A program made the position numbers and the translations under genes. A stretch of 64,000 nt of DNA, taken from positions 2,310,110 to 2,374,109 of the forward strand of contig VXAI01000035.1 in the NCBI GenBank assembly GCA_013399305.1. The letters run 5' to 3'. The notes under the pieces were generated by a model that saw only the letters and a list, made by a program, of their open reading frames with translations, searched no databases and was not told where the DNA came from. The DNA comes from Rostratula benghalensis. Lineage: Eukaryota; Chordata; Aves; Charadriiformes; Rostratulidae. Positions 22,801 to 38,289 of the stretch are shown piece after piece; position 1 is the first letter of the stretch; each line of letters begins with the position of its first letter.

Positions 22801-25343
22801 GAGCTCTCCCCGGAGATCCTTCCCGGTGCTGCCGGTACCGTACCGCCAGCCTCGGTCATTTGCCTTCTCGCTCATATTAACACATAATTTAACTTTTTTC
22901 CTTCTGGAACCCCCCACTCTCTGAGTCCTGCTGTGGTGCTGCGCGGGCACAGAGCATTAAAGTATTAATACCTCGGGTTAAAGTATTAATACCTCCAGAG
23001 CCCCTTCCCTGTCGCCATACAGCGGTTTGCTTTAAAAACCCCGAATAAAAATGGCTTTGCAGCCTTGTTATTTTTTTGTGCGTATGAAAAAAATTCTTTA
23101 CAGATGGTTATAGAAGGAAAGCTGCAAATGGGGGGTTTTGTCCTTTTCTTGCCACAGAAGTTCAGAAACGTTTTGGACGACGACAGGGATGTTCCCGCAG
23201 GAATTCATTATTGGTTTTCCTAAATGTGTGAAAATCAGCAAAGTCGCAATCCAGTGTTACCTGGGTAAGACTTCACGTATTGCAATCTGTTACACATACT
23301 ATGATAAAATGTGTGCCTGTGCCTATTTGTAAATTCTCACAGTAGTTTCATATTCTGTAAGTAGTCACTTCAAAAGCTCAATTTTATTTGTAAAGCTTCA
23401 TTTAGCTTAACAAAGCAGTTGTCCTCCACACCCAAAGTTTTTCAAAAGTCAGAAAAAAGATAGAGAATCTACCCCACCTGCACTTAATTTGTCCTTATAA
23501 CATCTTGTATTGAGCTTATAATTAACCATTCTGTTGCACGGTGTTTGCTGTTCTAATGTAATGGACAGGACTACAATACTTACTCTTTCAATGATGTATC
23601 TTGAATATTGATTTTAATAGTTTTGAAGGACAGAACTCCATTAGCATTTTGTAAATAATGTGGTGGAAAATCTGAGTGCTGAACCAGAAATGACTGTTGT
23701 GAGGTCAGAGCATGGAGATGGCAGCTTGACCATGAGCAGAGGCAGCACAAAAAGATGTGAAAACTTGTTACTGTTTGTCCAGCCTGGAATGTGAGGATGT
23801 TGGTTGTATCACAGTCGTGCCCCATAAGACAGAGGATGAATGGATTAGTTCATGCTTTTAAAATGCTTTGTAGATGACAAGTGGTGCAATAAATATGATT
23901 ATTAGTAAAGAATCAGAATTCATAGAGATATTTTTAATGTGTGTGTATATATATATATATTTATTTCAGTGCGGACCTTAAGGATTGAAAGAAGTGTATC
24001 TAAAGATCCAGTAGGTTTTGAACAGTGCGTTGAAAAAGGTAAGATTCTGAATCTGAAGCAGCAGGGATTTTGTGGGAATAATGTGGGTCTTTTTCAGTGA
24101 GTCATTTTAACCCCGTGTCTGTTGAGTAAGTCAAGTGTGGCTGGACCATTATTTCATTAAGGCATGAATGTGTAACAGTCGCATTTGAACAAAGTTTATG
24201 AACACTGCTGGTCTCTGTAGCAGTTTGGAGATGTAAAATGCTGTAAAGGGCTGAAAGCACTACTTGTGTATTCACTTTTATGTTCCAAAAATTAAAAAAC
24301 AGATAGTATAATGGAGTGCCATTTCCTGCATTTTGGGGGGTTTTGTTTGTTTGTTTGTTTGGGGTTTTTTTAGTTGGTTGGTTGGTTGGTTTTGTTGTGT
24401 TTTGTGGTTGTGGGTTTTTTTTTTTTAATGTCTCTTGGGTGAAATTCTATAAAACAATGTAATAAGCAGGATATATGTATGCAGGGATATTGCAAAAAGT
24501 ACTTGTTATCTTAAATCACATTGTTAAAAAACCCAGCCTGTTTCTGTAAGCAGTGAAAGTTCATGGTCCTTAAGCTCCCTTGAACTTTGAAGTCCAGTGC
24601 AAACTTTTCACAGCATTGCACATTATTCTTCATTTTTTCCTTCAAAATATATTTTTCTAGATTTGCAACACACAGAAGGACAGCTTCAAATGGAGGAATT
24701 TCCAGTGAGTATTTACAGCGTACATGAGTAGTGGTTCATGAAATGACGAATGAGATGTCTAGACGAACTGGGGAGAAACCATGAAAAACCAAACCATGTC
24801 TTTATTTACAATTACTGCTAAGTTGATGTTAGGTATGAGAATCTGTAGATCGTGGTATGAAATTCCACTTCCTGACTGCTCCTTTGGAGATTATGGTATG
24901 AAATTGCTGCTGCCTACTGCTTCTAGCTCTGTGAAGGAGCTCTTTCTAGAAGCATGGCAATCTTTCCTCGTTCAGTTGTTGCCTTTAAGACTGCACAATT
25001 TGGGGAGAGTAGGATTTTTTTTTATTTTTTTTTTGCATTGCTATCATCTAAAGAAGCTCTGAAGCTGGCTGGAGGTATTCTTTATGTGTTTAGGAGTTTT
25101 CTTTATGTGCAGTTTGAGAACAGACACAGAAATACCTAGATCCTTCAGTCTAACAAACCTCTGCAAATGTTGTTTGATAGCTGTGTTATTACAGAGAATA
25201 CAGTGACTTTTTTATATTTTTTTTTCCTTTTACAGCTTCCTGATTTCCAAGCCACTTATTTACGCTTCATCATCAAATCTGCCTTTGATCACTTTGTATC
25301 GGTGCACCGGGTGATGGCAGAGGGCACAGCAGAAAACACTTAA
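22648..25343 (+). CDS. HSPB11: HSPB11 / IFT25, intraflagellar transport subunit
   Basis: Five coding exons: 22648-22745, 23158-23264, 23970-24038, 24661-24704, 25236-25343 (141 residues; human 144). The protein starts MKAVDWCLSSAGAAVVLATS and contains the conserved ETFWTTTGMFPQEFII, FEQCVEKDLQHTEGQLQ and ATYLRFIIKSAFDHFVSVH blocks. The family fold is a small calcium-binding jelly roll; despite the heat-shock name it is an IFT-B subunit that pairs with IFT27 and serves Hedgehog-related traffic in cilia. No signal peptide or membrane segment is present, as expected for a soluble ciliary protein. The start ATG lies inside the CpG island and is followed by a phase-2 donor that joins cleanly. The acceptor of exon 3 is directly preceded by a (GT)n(TA)n microsatellite. 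The C terminus (EGTAENT) is shorter than human and ends without the Ser-rich tail. Confidence 0.95.
22957..22995 (+). repeat. 18-bp tandem duplication
   Basis: The 18-mer ttaaagtattaatacctc occurs at 22957-22974 and again at 22978-22995, separated by ggg, in HSPB11 intron 1. Confidence 0.85.
23939..23960 (+). repeat. (GT)4(TA)7 microsatellite at a splice acceptor
   Basis: GT units then TA units end eight bases before the acceptor AG (23968-23969) of HSPB11 exon 3, replacing most of the usual polypyrimidine tract. Confidence 0.9.
24335..24427 (+). repeat. G/T-rich low-complexity tract
   Basis: A 90-base stretch of GGGG, (TTTG)n, (GGTT)n and T runs in HSPB11 intron 3, similar in make-up to the tract at 7209-7284. 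Confidence 0.8.
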
Positions 25344-25428
25344 GTTCAGCTCAAATTTGTATCTCTTTTTTTTTTTAATGTAAAAAAGAAGTTACGTTTT
25401 GATACCTGTAGTGCAGAGAATATTTATT

Positions 25429-25434
25429 ATTAAA
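25429..25434 (+). terminator. HSPB11: HSPB11 polyadenylation signal (ATTAAA)
   Basis: ATTAAA 86 bases after the HSPB11 stop, the first acceptable hexamer. It implies a short 3' UTR converging on DIO1. Confidence 0.6.
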
Positions 25435-25504
25435 ACCTAAAACCTCATCTCAAAGTGTTTTTTGAAGGTATGGATGTAGGACATGTTCCCCGCCGGTTTA
25501 ATGT

Positions 25505-25535
25505 ATGGAATAGAATAGAATCATTTGGGTTAACT
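25505..25535 (-). mobile_element. possible CR1 tail relic
   Basis: 'tagaatagaatcatttgggt' resembles the octamer tail of a reversed CR1. Only some 30 bases are present, so the call is weak. Confidence 0.35.
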
Positions 25536-25898
25536 GTAGTAACAACTTTTGTTTTATAGCCTAGCCTGTTTCCCTAGAACTCTTGACTATAACTGAGTTT
25601 GTTTAAATTAAACTGAGTCTGTTTATATCAGGCTTTCTTAATGCTGAAATTAAAACTCAGTTTCCTGTAAAATATTTCCCTTGTGCTCTGAGTTAAATAG
25701 GGGAAAAACAAACAAGTTAAATACTTAAATGTCCTTCAAAAGTTCTTAAACTGGTAACTTTCTCATCAACTCGAAACTGTTCAAGATTAATAGGAAAAAT
25801 ACAAAAATCTGCTAGTGCTTAGAAATAACCCAGGGAGGAGAGGGAGGGGGCAGGAAGGGAAATAATCTGAAGCCAGAGGAGGTGCTCTGATAGATTTT

Positions 25899-25904
25899 TT
25901 TAAT
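25899..25904 (-). terminator. DIO1: candidate DIO1 polyadenylation signal
   Basis: TTTAAT on the plus strand reads ATTAAA on the minus strand, about 42 bases past the SECIS core. A second ATTAAA lies at 25498-25503, so the 3' end is not settled. Confidence 0.4.
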
Positions 25905-25945
25905 AATTGCAGATCGATCCTTTGTTTCTATAAATACTTTCTACA

Positions 25946-25986
25946 ATCAGGTCACAGCCGCCTGTGCTTTATGCTGTGACTGTCAT
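25946..25986 (-). promoter_or_regulatory. DIO1: SECIS element of DIO1
   Basis: On the minus strand the 41 bases run ATGAC, then an 8-base arm GTCACAGC, an apical loop with ATAAA, the matching arm GCTGTGAC, then C and TGAT. This gives the SECIS quartet (ATGA ... TGAT), a perfectly paired helix and the unpaired AA of the loop. The element lies 438 bases after the DIO1 stop, inside the 3' UTR. In the family it recruits SBP2 and the selenocysteine elongation factor so that the in-frame TGA at 28452-28454 is read as selenocysteine. The fit to the consensus was judged by eye. Confidence 0.92.
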
Positions 25987-26423
25987 AACAAATATTAATA
26001 GAAACAAACACTGATAGAGATTGTCTTACTCAGAAGCCTTCTGAAGTCAGTGAAAGCGAATGTTTAGGCAAATTGTATGTATACAGGAGAAAGAGAATCT
26101 TAAGCGTGTGAAATCAGTTGTTTTGCACTTCTGCCAGTGGACTTCTGCAGATGTCACCACCCCTGAGCTTTATCCTGCACCATATTCCCTACAAATGGAA
26201 ACGTTGGTATCCAGTCCTGGCAGCTCAAAGGGCCCAACTGCTCTTCATTACTCCATGTGGTGTCAGCACAGGAAGACCCTCCAGTGCAGTAGCTGGGATT
26301 GTAGCAATGAGACTTGAAATCAAATGCAAATGATCTTTAGGTTCTTTTTCTTGGTGTCTCTATTGTAATTTTTAAATTCCCTTTTTTCTTCCCTCTTACT
26401 GAGCTTTTTTATCCAGCTGATCT

Positions 26424-29400
26424 TTACTCCGAAGGCCTTCTCTCTTTCATGTGTTCCAGGATGGCGCGTATTTCTTGGGGGTGATAATTCCAAGGCCCCA
26501 CTCCTCCCTGCAAAGGCAATAAAATCACAGAGTGATGCTCAGGCAGCCAGAGCAGCAGTCCTTTGGTGTGTGGCAGTTGCACCAGAACTGTTGGCAGATG
26601 TGCAGCAATCGCCTGGGAGATGGTGCGTGCACAGGTTACACCCTGCTGTGTAACTGGGGCAGGGCCAGCCTCTGCATCCTGGAGCTGGAAAAGCGTTCCT
26701 GGATCTCACAGCTTAGATCTCCTTAGGTTTCCTAATGAGCCAAAGGATAAATATTTGAGCAGGACTGAGGTGTACATCAAATATGTACTTTGTAAAGGCC
26801 CAGACTGGTTTTGCTGCAAGTCCTTTTCTCTCCAGTTCCAGTGAATTGTGAAATGACTAGTTGTGAAGCAGAATGAAATACTGACTTCAATGTAAAACAT
26901 TCTCAAATTATTTTGAAATGTATTTGTGCTCATTATTATTGTCAATATATTTTACCTTGTAGATGACCTTCCCTCTTTGAAGTACATACAGTCGTTCTGG
27001 CAGTGCAGCATATTTTGAACTGCTCAAGTTTTCCATAGTGTCTAAAACCACTGGACATAAAGGATTATTTTTCTGCAGAAACTGTGCTGCGATTTTTCGA
27101 TCTTCGAGGCTTCTGTGATTATTAATTACAATATTGTTTTTGAAAGCCCATCCATCTAAAACAAATGAGAAAGGGATTTAGCAAGGAATGTTCTGAATAG
27201 GTGCCACGGGTGGAAATGCCATATCCCAAAATTGTGTAAAAATAGTGCTGCAAGTCACCCCTAATGCCAAAACTTGCCATGAAATGAATTTTCCCCCTCA
27301 AAGTATGAGAGCATGCAGCTTTTCAAATAAGTGGTGCCAAGATACTTATTTTTTTTCCCCATAATTTCGGCAAACTCTGTTCCCCGTGTCCTGAACTCAG
27401 AAATATTTGGTGTATTTCAGCTGAGATTTTGCTACGTAAATCAAGCCTAGGGAGATATCAGGAGGGGAGACAGATCACATTTAGGAAAGGTTTGCCAGAA
27501 TTACTTGCACGGAGGATGGGATTTTAAAATGCTGAGTGGTGCCATCAGCCAATACCAGTTCACTCAGTACAATCTCAGCAATCCTACTGTTCATTTTGCT
27601 CGATTCTACTCTCTGAGCTTATAAAACAAGATTTCAGATCTGTGAGGAGTGAAATATTTTTGAGCCAGGGCACACCTTCCTTTTTCAGCAATGGGCAAAC
27701 ACGCGTTTGCAGACAGCCCTTCCTAGTAAAATGGAAACCAGTGAAAGTTTCTGATGACAGACTGAGGTACTATTGTTCCCTCAACTACTGAAGGTGATGT
27801 GTTGTTAGAAAACTTGAGCTCTCTAGATGTTACGTTTTAGAAAACCCCCTTAACCCTGGGATAAAACCAGTGCTGATGTGTTACTCAGAGTCCAGTGCAG
27901 GTAAAAGAGTTTGTAAGGTTTGTTTGCTAAATTTTTCACGTTAAGAGCCTGCCTCCTGTTCTTGAGACATGCTCAAATGATTTGGTTTTTTTAGAAATTA
28001 ACATAACACATGCTGCCGTGGTATACTTAAACCTTTGTTCTCTTAAACGTTTTTTGATTGTGGTTTGTTTATTTTTAATATCAGAACTAAGACTGAGAGG
28101 AAGTTTTGTAAAGATAGAACTCCGTGCTTCGCTTCACAGAGATGAGCCTTCAGCCAGAGCCCCCTCAGTATAAAGTCAGATGTGTGAGTAAAAGCTTTGG
28201 AGAATTAGGGAGACAAATGGGTGCCAAGATTTGGTATTGCTGCTGTTGTGGGAGATTTCTTTCCCATTTGCATTCCCTCCTTGGCTTTCTCTTCCTGAAG
28301 GGAATGATGAGGGCTTTGGTAGGTGTTGCTGTGGTGTTTGTACTCTACCTGCTGCGTGAGCTTCTTCGATGTAGATGATAAGGAAATCTGCTATTGAGCT
28401 GAAATCTTTGATGAGCTTGTTGAACTCATCGAATTTTAACATAAATGAAGGTCAGGTGCAGCTTCCAAAATTCAGGATTAAAGGTCGGTTATCTGGAAAA
28501 ACGAAAAAAAAAAAAAAAAAAGGAGGGATGGGGCAGTTTGTTGTTAAATGGGTGCTGGAGAGGGAGGATGGAATGAAATGCGTACACTGAACTGAGCCTC
28601 TGCCACAGAGCTTTCTGGGCAGCAGTAGGGACATCACTTACTTCTCCCATGACTTTCTTCTTGGGGCATTAAAAGCTGCATCTGTGCAAAACATGCATAA
28701 AGGTGCTTTCTTTTCCCTTGCCTGGCTCTGGGCTGTGCCAGCTCCAGCACGGAGCTCATCCGAGGGGGACCCTTTCCTTGGCACCGTGTGGTCCCAGCGG
28801 CTTCCCTCCACACCCCATCACGAGAGCCAGCGCTCCAATTGCCAACGTTTTGGGAGAGTGAACTGGTTTAAACTGGATGTAGAGCACCCAGCACATCACA
28901 GCCTCCCTGAGATCCTTCGTACGAAGGAACTTTTTTTTTTTCTTTCCCCCCCCACCTCCTCCCCGAGTTGTCTGTTCTGGCTGAGCTGAGTGGAAGCTGT
29001 GCTTTTCACTCGTGTATTTCTATGATTTCCTGTCCAGACAGAACTCTGGTTACGTGTTACTCTTTATTAAAGGAGTGTTGCACAAGCCACTGGCAAAACT
29101 GCTTACAAATGACCAGGGTCTGTACCTGCAGGGGTCAGCACCTCTTTGCAAGCCCTCCATTTGAGAGGACTTGCAAGATTTTTAAGCGCCTCTTTCAGCC
29201 TGTGGTGATGCTGAATTATCTGAAATGTGTTGAAGATCTTTTCCACGTCTCCCTTCCAGGTTTGCATCCTATTTTCTACAGAAAGGCAGATATATATGAA
29301 ATGTGTAAAATGAGAGAAGCAGAGTTAGCGAAGGGTGAAATCCCTCCCATGGGAATCAGGACTGCAGCTTAATGATTAATTCTGCGTCCTGCAGAGACCT

Positions 29401-30234
29401 CCATGGGAGGCAGTGGACAAAGTACAAAGCAGCTGTTGCTGCTTCTGCTTGTTTCTAGCTGCTCTGAATCTGGAAAACAAAAAAAAGCCCAAACCACCGT
29501 GCACTTTCTGGGCTTTGTCCTGGCCCAGGGCACTGGTGTGGGACCTTCTGTCCCTCCAGGGTGAGAGAGCCAACAGCCATGAATCACCGCACAGGGCTCC
29601 CGTTCTGGGTCTTCTCTCCCTAAAATAAGTTGTTGTTATCTTGGCTTTCAGTGAAGAGGCATTTCCAGGCAGAGCCAGCTTTTGCGAGAGGTTCTTAAGG
29701 TTCTTGGTGTGAAGGGATATTGTAGAGGGGGTGACAGAAAAAGCATTCTTCTTTGAAAATCAGGAGGCAGCTGGAGTGAACCTTCCCCACCCGGGAATAC
29801 CCACCATCTGCCACTTGCAGGTCCCTGTTCTCCTGGGCAGCTTCTTCTCCTCTTTTTCTCACCTGAGCCAACCAAACCCACCTGAGGTGGCCCGTTTACT
29901 CACCTCGCGTGAAATCCAGGAGGCGATGAACCTCCCCGGTGCAAGTCACCACCGGGGTGTTGGGAGCGGGGTGTCCCTCGTAGGCTTCATCCTCCAACCG
30001 CTTCCACTTCACCTTCAGCACGAAGAGCAAGTACTTGAAGCTGAAGAAAGTCGGTCCCCAGTTTTCGTAGCTGAACCTGGGGTTCTGGTTCATTCTGCTC
30101 TTTTCGCCCTGACTGAGGATGTACCTTCTCATGGCGTTGGGGAACAGGACCATCAGTGTTTTGCCCACCACCACGCAGGTAGTAACCTGCAGAAAAATCA
30201 GGATTTTTCGGAGGAGTATCCCGGCTCCCGACAT
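26424..30234 (-). CDS. DIO1: DIO1, type 1 iodothyronine deiodinase (selenoprotein)
   Basis: Four exons on the minus strand: 30234-29904, 28492-28349, 27155-26956, 26507-26424 (252 residues counting selenocysteine; human 249). The enzyme removes iodine from thyroxine to make T3 and clears reverse T3, with one N-terminal membrane anchor and a thioredoxin-fold catalytic part. Seen here: hydrophobic anchor ([21 protein letters not shown], about residues 12-32, shown in part: [15 protein letters not shown]), the active-site motif NFGSCT-U-PSF with U at residue 124 encoded by TGA at 28452-28454, then [16 protein letters not shown] and NNHRSLEDR, which supply His156 and His172 (human His158 and His174). 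The end reads [20 protein letters not shown]. Reading TGA as a stop would be wrong, because the frame continues with full family similarity and a SECIS follows. Automated callers often break this gene at the TGA. It is convergent with HSPB11 and divergent from YIPF1. Confidence 0.96.
28452..28454 (-). other. DIO1: selenocysteine codon (TGA) of DIO1
   Basis: TGA on the minus strand in exon 2, in frame between GGA-AGC-TGC-ACC and CCT-TCA-TTT (GSCT-U-PSF), exactly at the deiodinase active site. Confidence 0.95.
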
Positions 30235-30819
30235 GGTGCTGGAGGAGGTCTGGCCGCTTCCCACGGGAACGTGGCATGAGGGCAGGGGCAAAGGTCGAAG
30301 GGGAGGAAAAACGTTCCCAGGTTTGGCCGAATTTCTGCTTTGCCTTTGCTCCTCGTCACCTCTCCGCAGACCTTGGCTCGGCTGCACTGTCTCCCTTGGC
30401 ACCAAAGGCCTTAATTACAGCCATGGGTTGATTTTGGGTACAAATTCCACAGTTACGGGGTTTGTTCATAAATATCTCTTGTACTTTATCAATGAGAGGA
30501 GCCAAATCAGGGTGTTTTCCCACTGTTTTGTCAGTGGGGCTTGGAGCTGGTGTGTTTCGGTGCCGGAACCGTTGATGGTGACACCTGGCACCTTGGATTG
30601 ATGTCACCATTTGGGTTTCACGTGGGCTGTGCCAACGGTGCCCCTGTTCCTACAGCCCAGCCTCCTCTGGTGGCCGCTGCTTGTTGCTGGGGGGTACCCC
30701 AAATATGTATACACCCCAATAGATATAACACAGAAAACCATAAATTGTGTAATATACATTACTAGATATTATATTGTAAATATGGTTTTGTATCATGGTA
30801 TATAAAACCGGCAATATGG

Positions 30820-30908
30820 GTGTTCAAGGCCAGGCTGGATGGAGCAACCTGGTCTAGTGGGGGTTGGAACTGGGTGATCTTTAAGGTCCCTTCCAAGTGT
30901 TCCATGAC
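30820..30908 (+). mobile_element. CR1 LINE 3' tail remnant
   Basis: 'gtgttcaaggccaggctgga' then 'gggggttggaactgggtgat' and 'ctttaaggtcccttccaagt', ending 'gttccatgact'. About 90 bases, internally deleted relative to the copy at 1-398. Confidence 0.88.
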
Positions 30909-30954
30909 TAATAGGGTATATAAACAGGTAACTACCCGTTAAATTTATAAGTTG

Positions 30955-31016
30955 TGTATCTATATATATATAACTATAATCTATACGTGTGTGTATAGAG
31001 AGCTATATATATAAAA
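30955..31016 (+). repeat. TA-rich simple repeat
   Basis: Interrupted TA and TG dinucleotide runs directly before the YIPF1 CpG island. Confidence 0.8.
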
Positions 31017-31387
31017 AACATTCTTAAACGCAGCAGCCGGGGTCCCGCCCCTGCAACACCTGCCCCGCAGGGCTCAGGGCGGCGCGGGCTCTTTAAGGAG
31101 GAGGAGGGCGGAGGCGGAAGAGGGAGCGCCGCGCGGCCTCTGATTGGCCGGCGTGAGGAGCGTCACCGGTGGGTCTCTTCCTAGCCAGAGGGGCGGGGGA
31201 GGAGAGGAGAGCGGCGGAGCTGCTGATTGGCTGTCGCTGCGTGGCGGGCGCTGTCGCTTTAAGAGCCGGGGCCGGGAGCGGTTGGGCTGCGCCGGTCGGA
31301 GGTGGGGGGGGGGGCTTCCCCGGTGCTGCAGCGGGGACAGGGAGAGGGGCGTCAGCGCTGCCGCCCGTCCTTCATCAGAGCGGGGGG

Positions 31388-36024
<4,637 letters not shown>

Positions 36025-37019
36025 ATAAGGTAAGAATCCCATCTAAACTTTCTTCTGTAGTCACCACAGACAACTTCAAACATTTCCCAGTTACTATGGT
36101 TGAGTGGAAAAGGGTTTAACAGACCAGTTATGATAAACAGCACCTATATAATATATGTATGAATACTGTTGATGAATGTTTCTTCCAGTTGTAAGTTTTA
36201 AGTAGAGCCATAAAACCAACCCTAAAAGACTCTGAGGAACAATGACATCTTGCCTTCCTTTTCTCTGAGGCTTACTCTTGGCAAAGGAACTTGTTTAAGT
36301 AATCTGCTCAGTCCCATAGGTCATTTCAAAGATGCATTTTTCCCTCAATCCCTTACAAAAGCCAAAAAATATTGGGTAGAATTTGTACTGCACCAGTTGA
36401 ACTCAAACACTCTCATGCTCCTATTTCCCTTTCCATTCAACATTAAAAATAAATTGGATTTCCCCTCCCCTGTCCCCACTTCTTGATGTTTCTGCTCTGC
36501 CCCAGAGCAGCAGCTCTGTTTGGGGATGACATCCGTGTGCTCCCTGAGCAGGGCTGACTCAGAGCCTGAGCCATCCCTCCGGGCCACATTCCTTCTGTGG
36601 GAAGGCTGGAGGTGCTGCTTCCTGGGAGCTGACATTTGAGTTCTGTGGGAGAGAGGAGACGTGGAGCAGGTCCAGGGGAAAGGCCAAGAGACACGCAGAG
36701 GCCAGGCCTCTGCAAGTGTGGAAATTCAGAGGCTTTACTGATTGAGGAGAAGCCATATGAGATATCACAAAAAAAAAAATAAAAAATGCCCAAATATGCC
36801 TAGCACAACTGATCATAAAAAAAAATTACCAGCTGTGACACAATCTAATCATGCAGATCCATTTTAGAAGCTCTCCTCCTGCAAAATCAGTTTCTCACCC
36901 CAGGTGCCTATTAAGATTCCAAATGGATTTTAGTGTTTAGATACAAATACGTGCTTTGTTGTGTCCTCTGGTGCCTGTGGGGAGCTGTAATACTAAGAGG
37001 AGTTATTTGTCTCTTTCAG

Positions 37020-37275
37020 ATTACAATGCCCGCTTCTCCATCTGTACAGTAATCTTACTTTAGATTATTTTTTCACTGAAGCACACGGAAACTGCAAGAA
37101 CAAGGAATGCTTTTGTGTGTAAGAAAGGAGAGTGATGTCCCGTGGACACACGGACATCTCCACGCTCACTGGAGACTGACTGGTTCCAGAAGGAGGGTGA
37201 ACTGTGGATTTTTTTAAACTGTCTGCGCTCACCACACTATTTTGCCTCTGAATAAAGTGTTCTGCAGGTAATTTC
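37020..37275 (+). other. YIPF1: YIPF1 3' UTR terminal exon
   Basis: Starts after a good acceptor (ttatttgtctctttcag), pairs with the donor gtaaga at 36030-36035, and contains AATAAA at 37251-37256 followed by a T/G-rich stretch. Inferred from splice signals only. Confidence 0.65.
37251..37256 (+). terminator. YIPF1: YIPF1 polyadenylation signal
   Basis: AATAAA followed within 20 bases by a GT-rich downstream region. Confidence 0.75.
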
Positions 37276-37467
37276 TTATTTTGTTAGTGATCTAATATTC
37301 CTCCTCCAGAGCTGTTGAGAGGGTTTGAGAAGAGGTGTGAAGGCGAGGCAGGAGTTGAAGCACCTCGAGGCCACACGTGTGTAGCTGCTGAGTGCTCTCG
37401 GTACCAAATGCTGCTCTGAAAGGGGTTCCTGCTCCCTCTGCTGCTTTCCTGGGCCCAGCTGTGTTCT

Positions 37468-38268
37468 GTATAGGATGGTTTAGGTTGGAAGAGACCTTAA
37501 AGATCATCAAGTTCCAAACCCCCTGCCGTGGGCAGGGACACCTCCCACCAGAGCAGGTTGCTCAAAGCCCCATCCAGCCTGGCCTTGAACACCTCCAGGG
37601 ATGGGGCAGCCACAGCTTCTCTGGGCAACCTGTTCCAGTTTCTCACCACCTTCAGAGTAAAGGATTTCTTCCAGGTATCTAATCTGTATGTACTCTCTTC
37701 CAGTTAGAAGCCATTACCCCTCATCCTATCACTCCACTCCCTCATCAATTATACCTCCCCATCTTTCCCCTGGCCCCCTCTTTAGGTACTGGAAGGGGCT
37801 GTAAGGTCTCCCTGGAGCCTTCCCTTCTCCAGGCTCAACAGCCCCTGGCCTGTTTTCATGGCAGAGGTGTTCCAGCTGTCTGCCATCATCAGGGCCCTCT
37901 CTTCTGGAGCCACTCTAACAAGTCCATGTCCTTTTTGTGTGGGAGGCCCCAGAGCTGGACACAGTACTGCAGGTGGGGTCTCACCACAGCAGAGCAGAGG
38001 GGCAGAATCCCCTCCCTCGCCGGGCTGGGTCTGTGCATGCAGCCCAGCCTGCAGTTGGGTTTTCTGGGCCGCACGTCAGCTCATGCTGAGCTCCTCCTCC
38101 ACCAACACCCCCAGCTCCTTCTCCTCGGGGCTGCTGTCAACCCATTCTTTGTCCAGCCCGCGTTTGTGCCTGGGATTGCCCTGGCCCAGGTGCGGGACCC
38201 TGCACTTGCTGGACTTCATCAGGCCCTGCCTCTCCCAGGATGGCACCCCTTCCCTCCAGCGCACCAGC
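37468..38268 (-). mobile_element. CR1 LINE fragment between YIPF1 and NDC1
   Basis: About 800 bases in reverse orientation, from 'tataggatggtttaggttgg' through 'gggcagggacacctcccacc' to 'ggatggcaccccttccctcc'. Minus-strand reading gives VVRPHLQYCVQLWGLPHKKD and [18 protein letters not shown]. It stops about 150 bases short of the conserved promoter element of NDC1. Confidence 0.92.
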
Positions 38269-38289
38269 TGCTCCCCGCACCTTGGGCAG

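Larger units (their letters stand above)
30235..31020. other. DIO1/YIPF1 divergent intergenic region
   Basis: Holds the DIO1 5' flank, a CR1 scrap and an AT-rich stretch. The frames on both strands at 30119-30601 and 29896-30405 are shadows of DIO1 exon 1 and its flank. Confidence 0.5.

Noticed and set aside
21746..22859. Long open frames across the N run (244 and 335 codons)
   Set aside because: They are open only because N codons are not read as stops; the flanks are GC-rich promoter sequence without homology.
28349..28492. DIO1 as a pseudogene because of an in-frame TGA
   Set aside because: The TGA is at the family's selenocysteine position, the frame continues with full similarity, and a SECIS is present in the 3' UTR.
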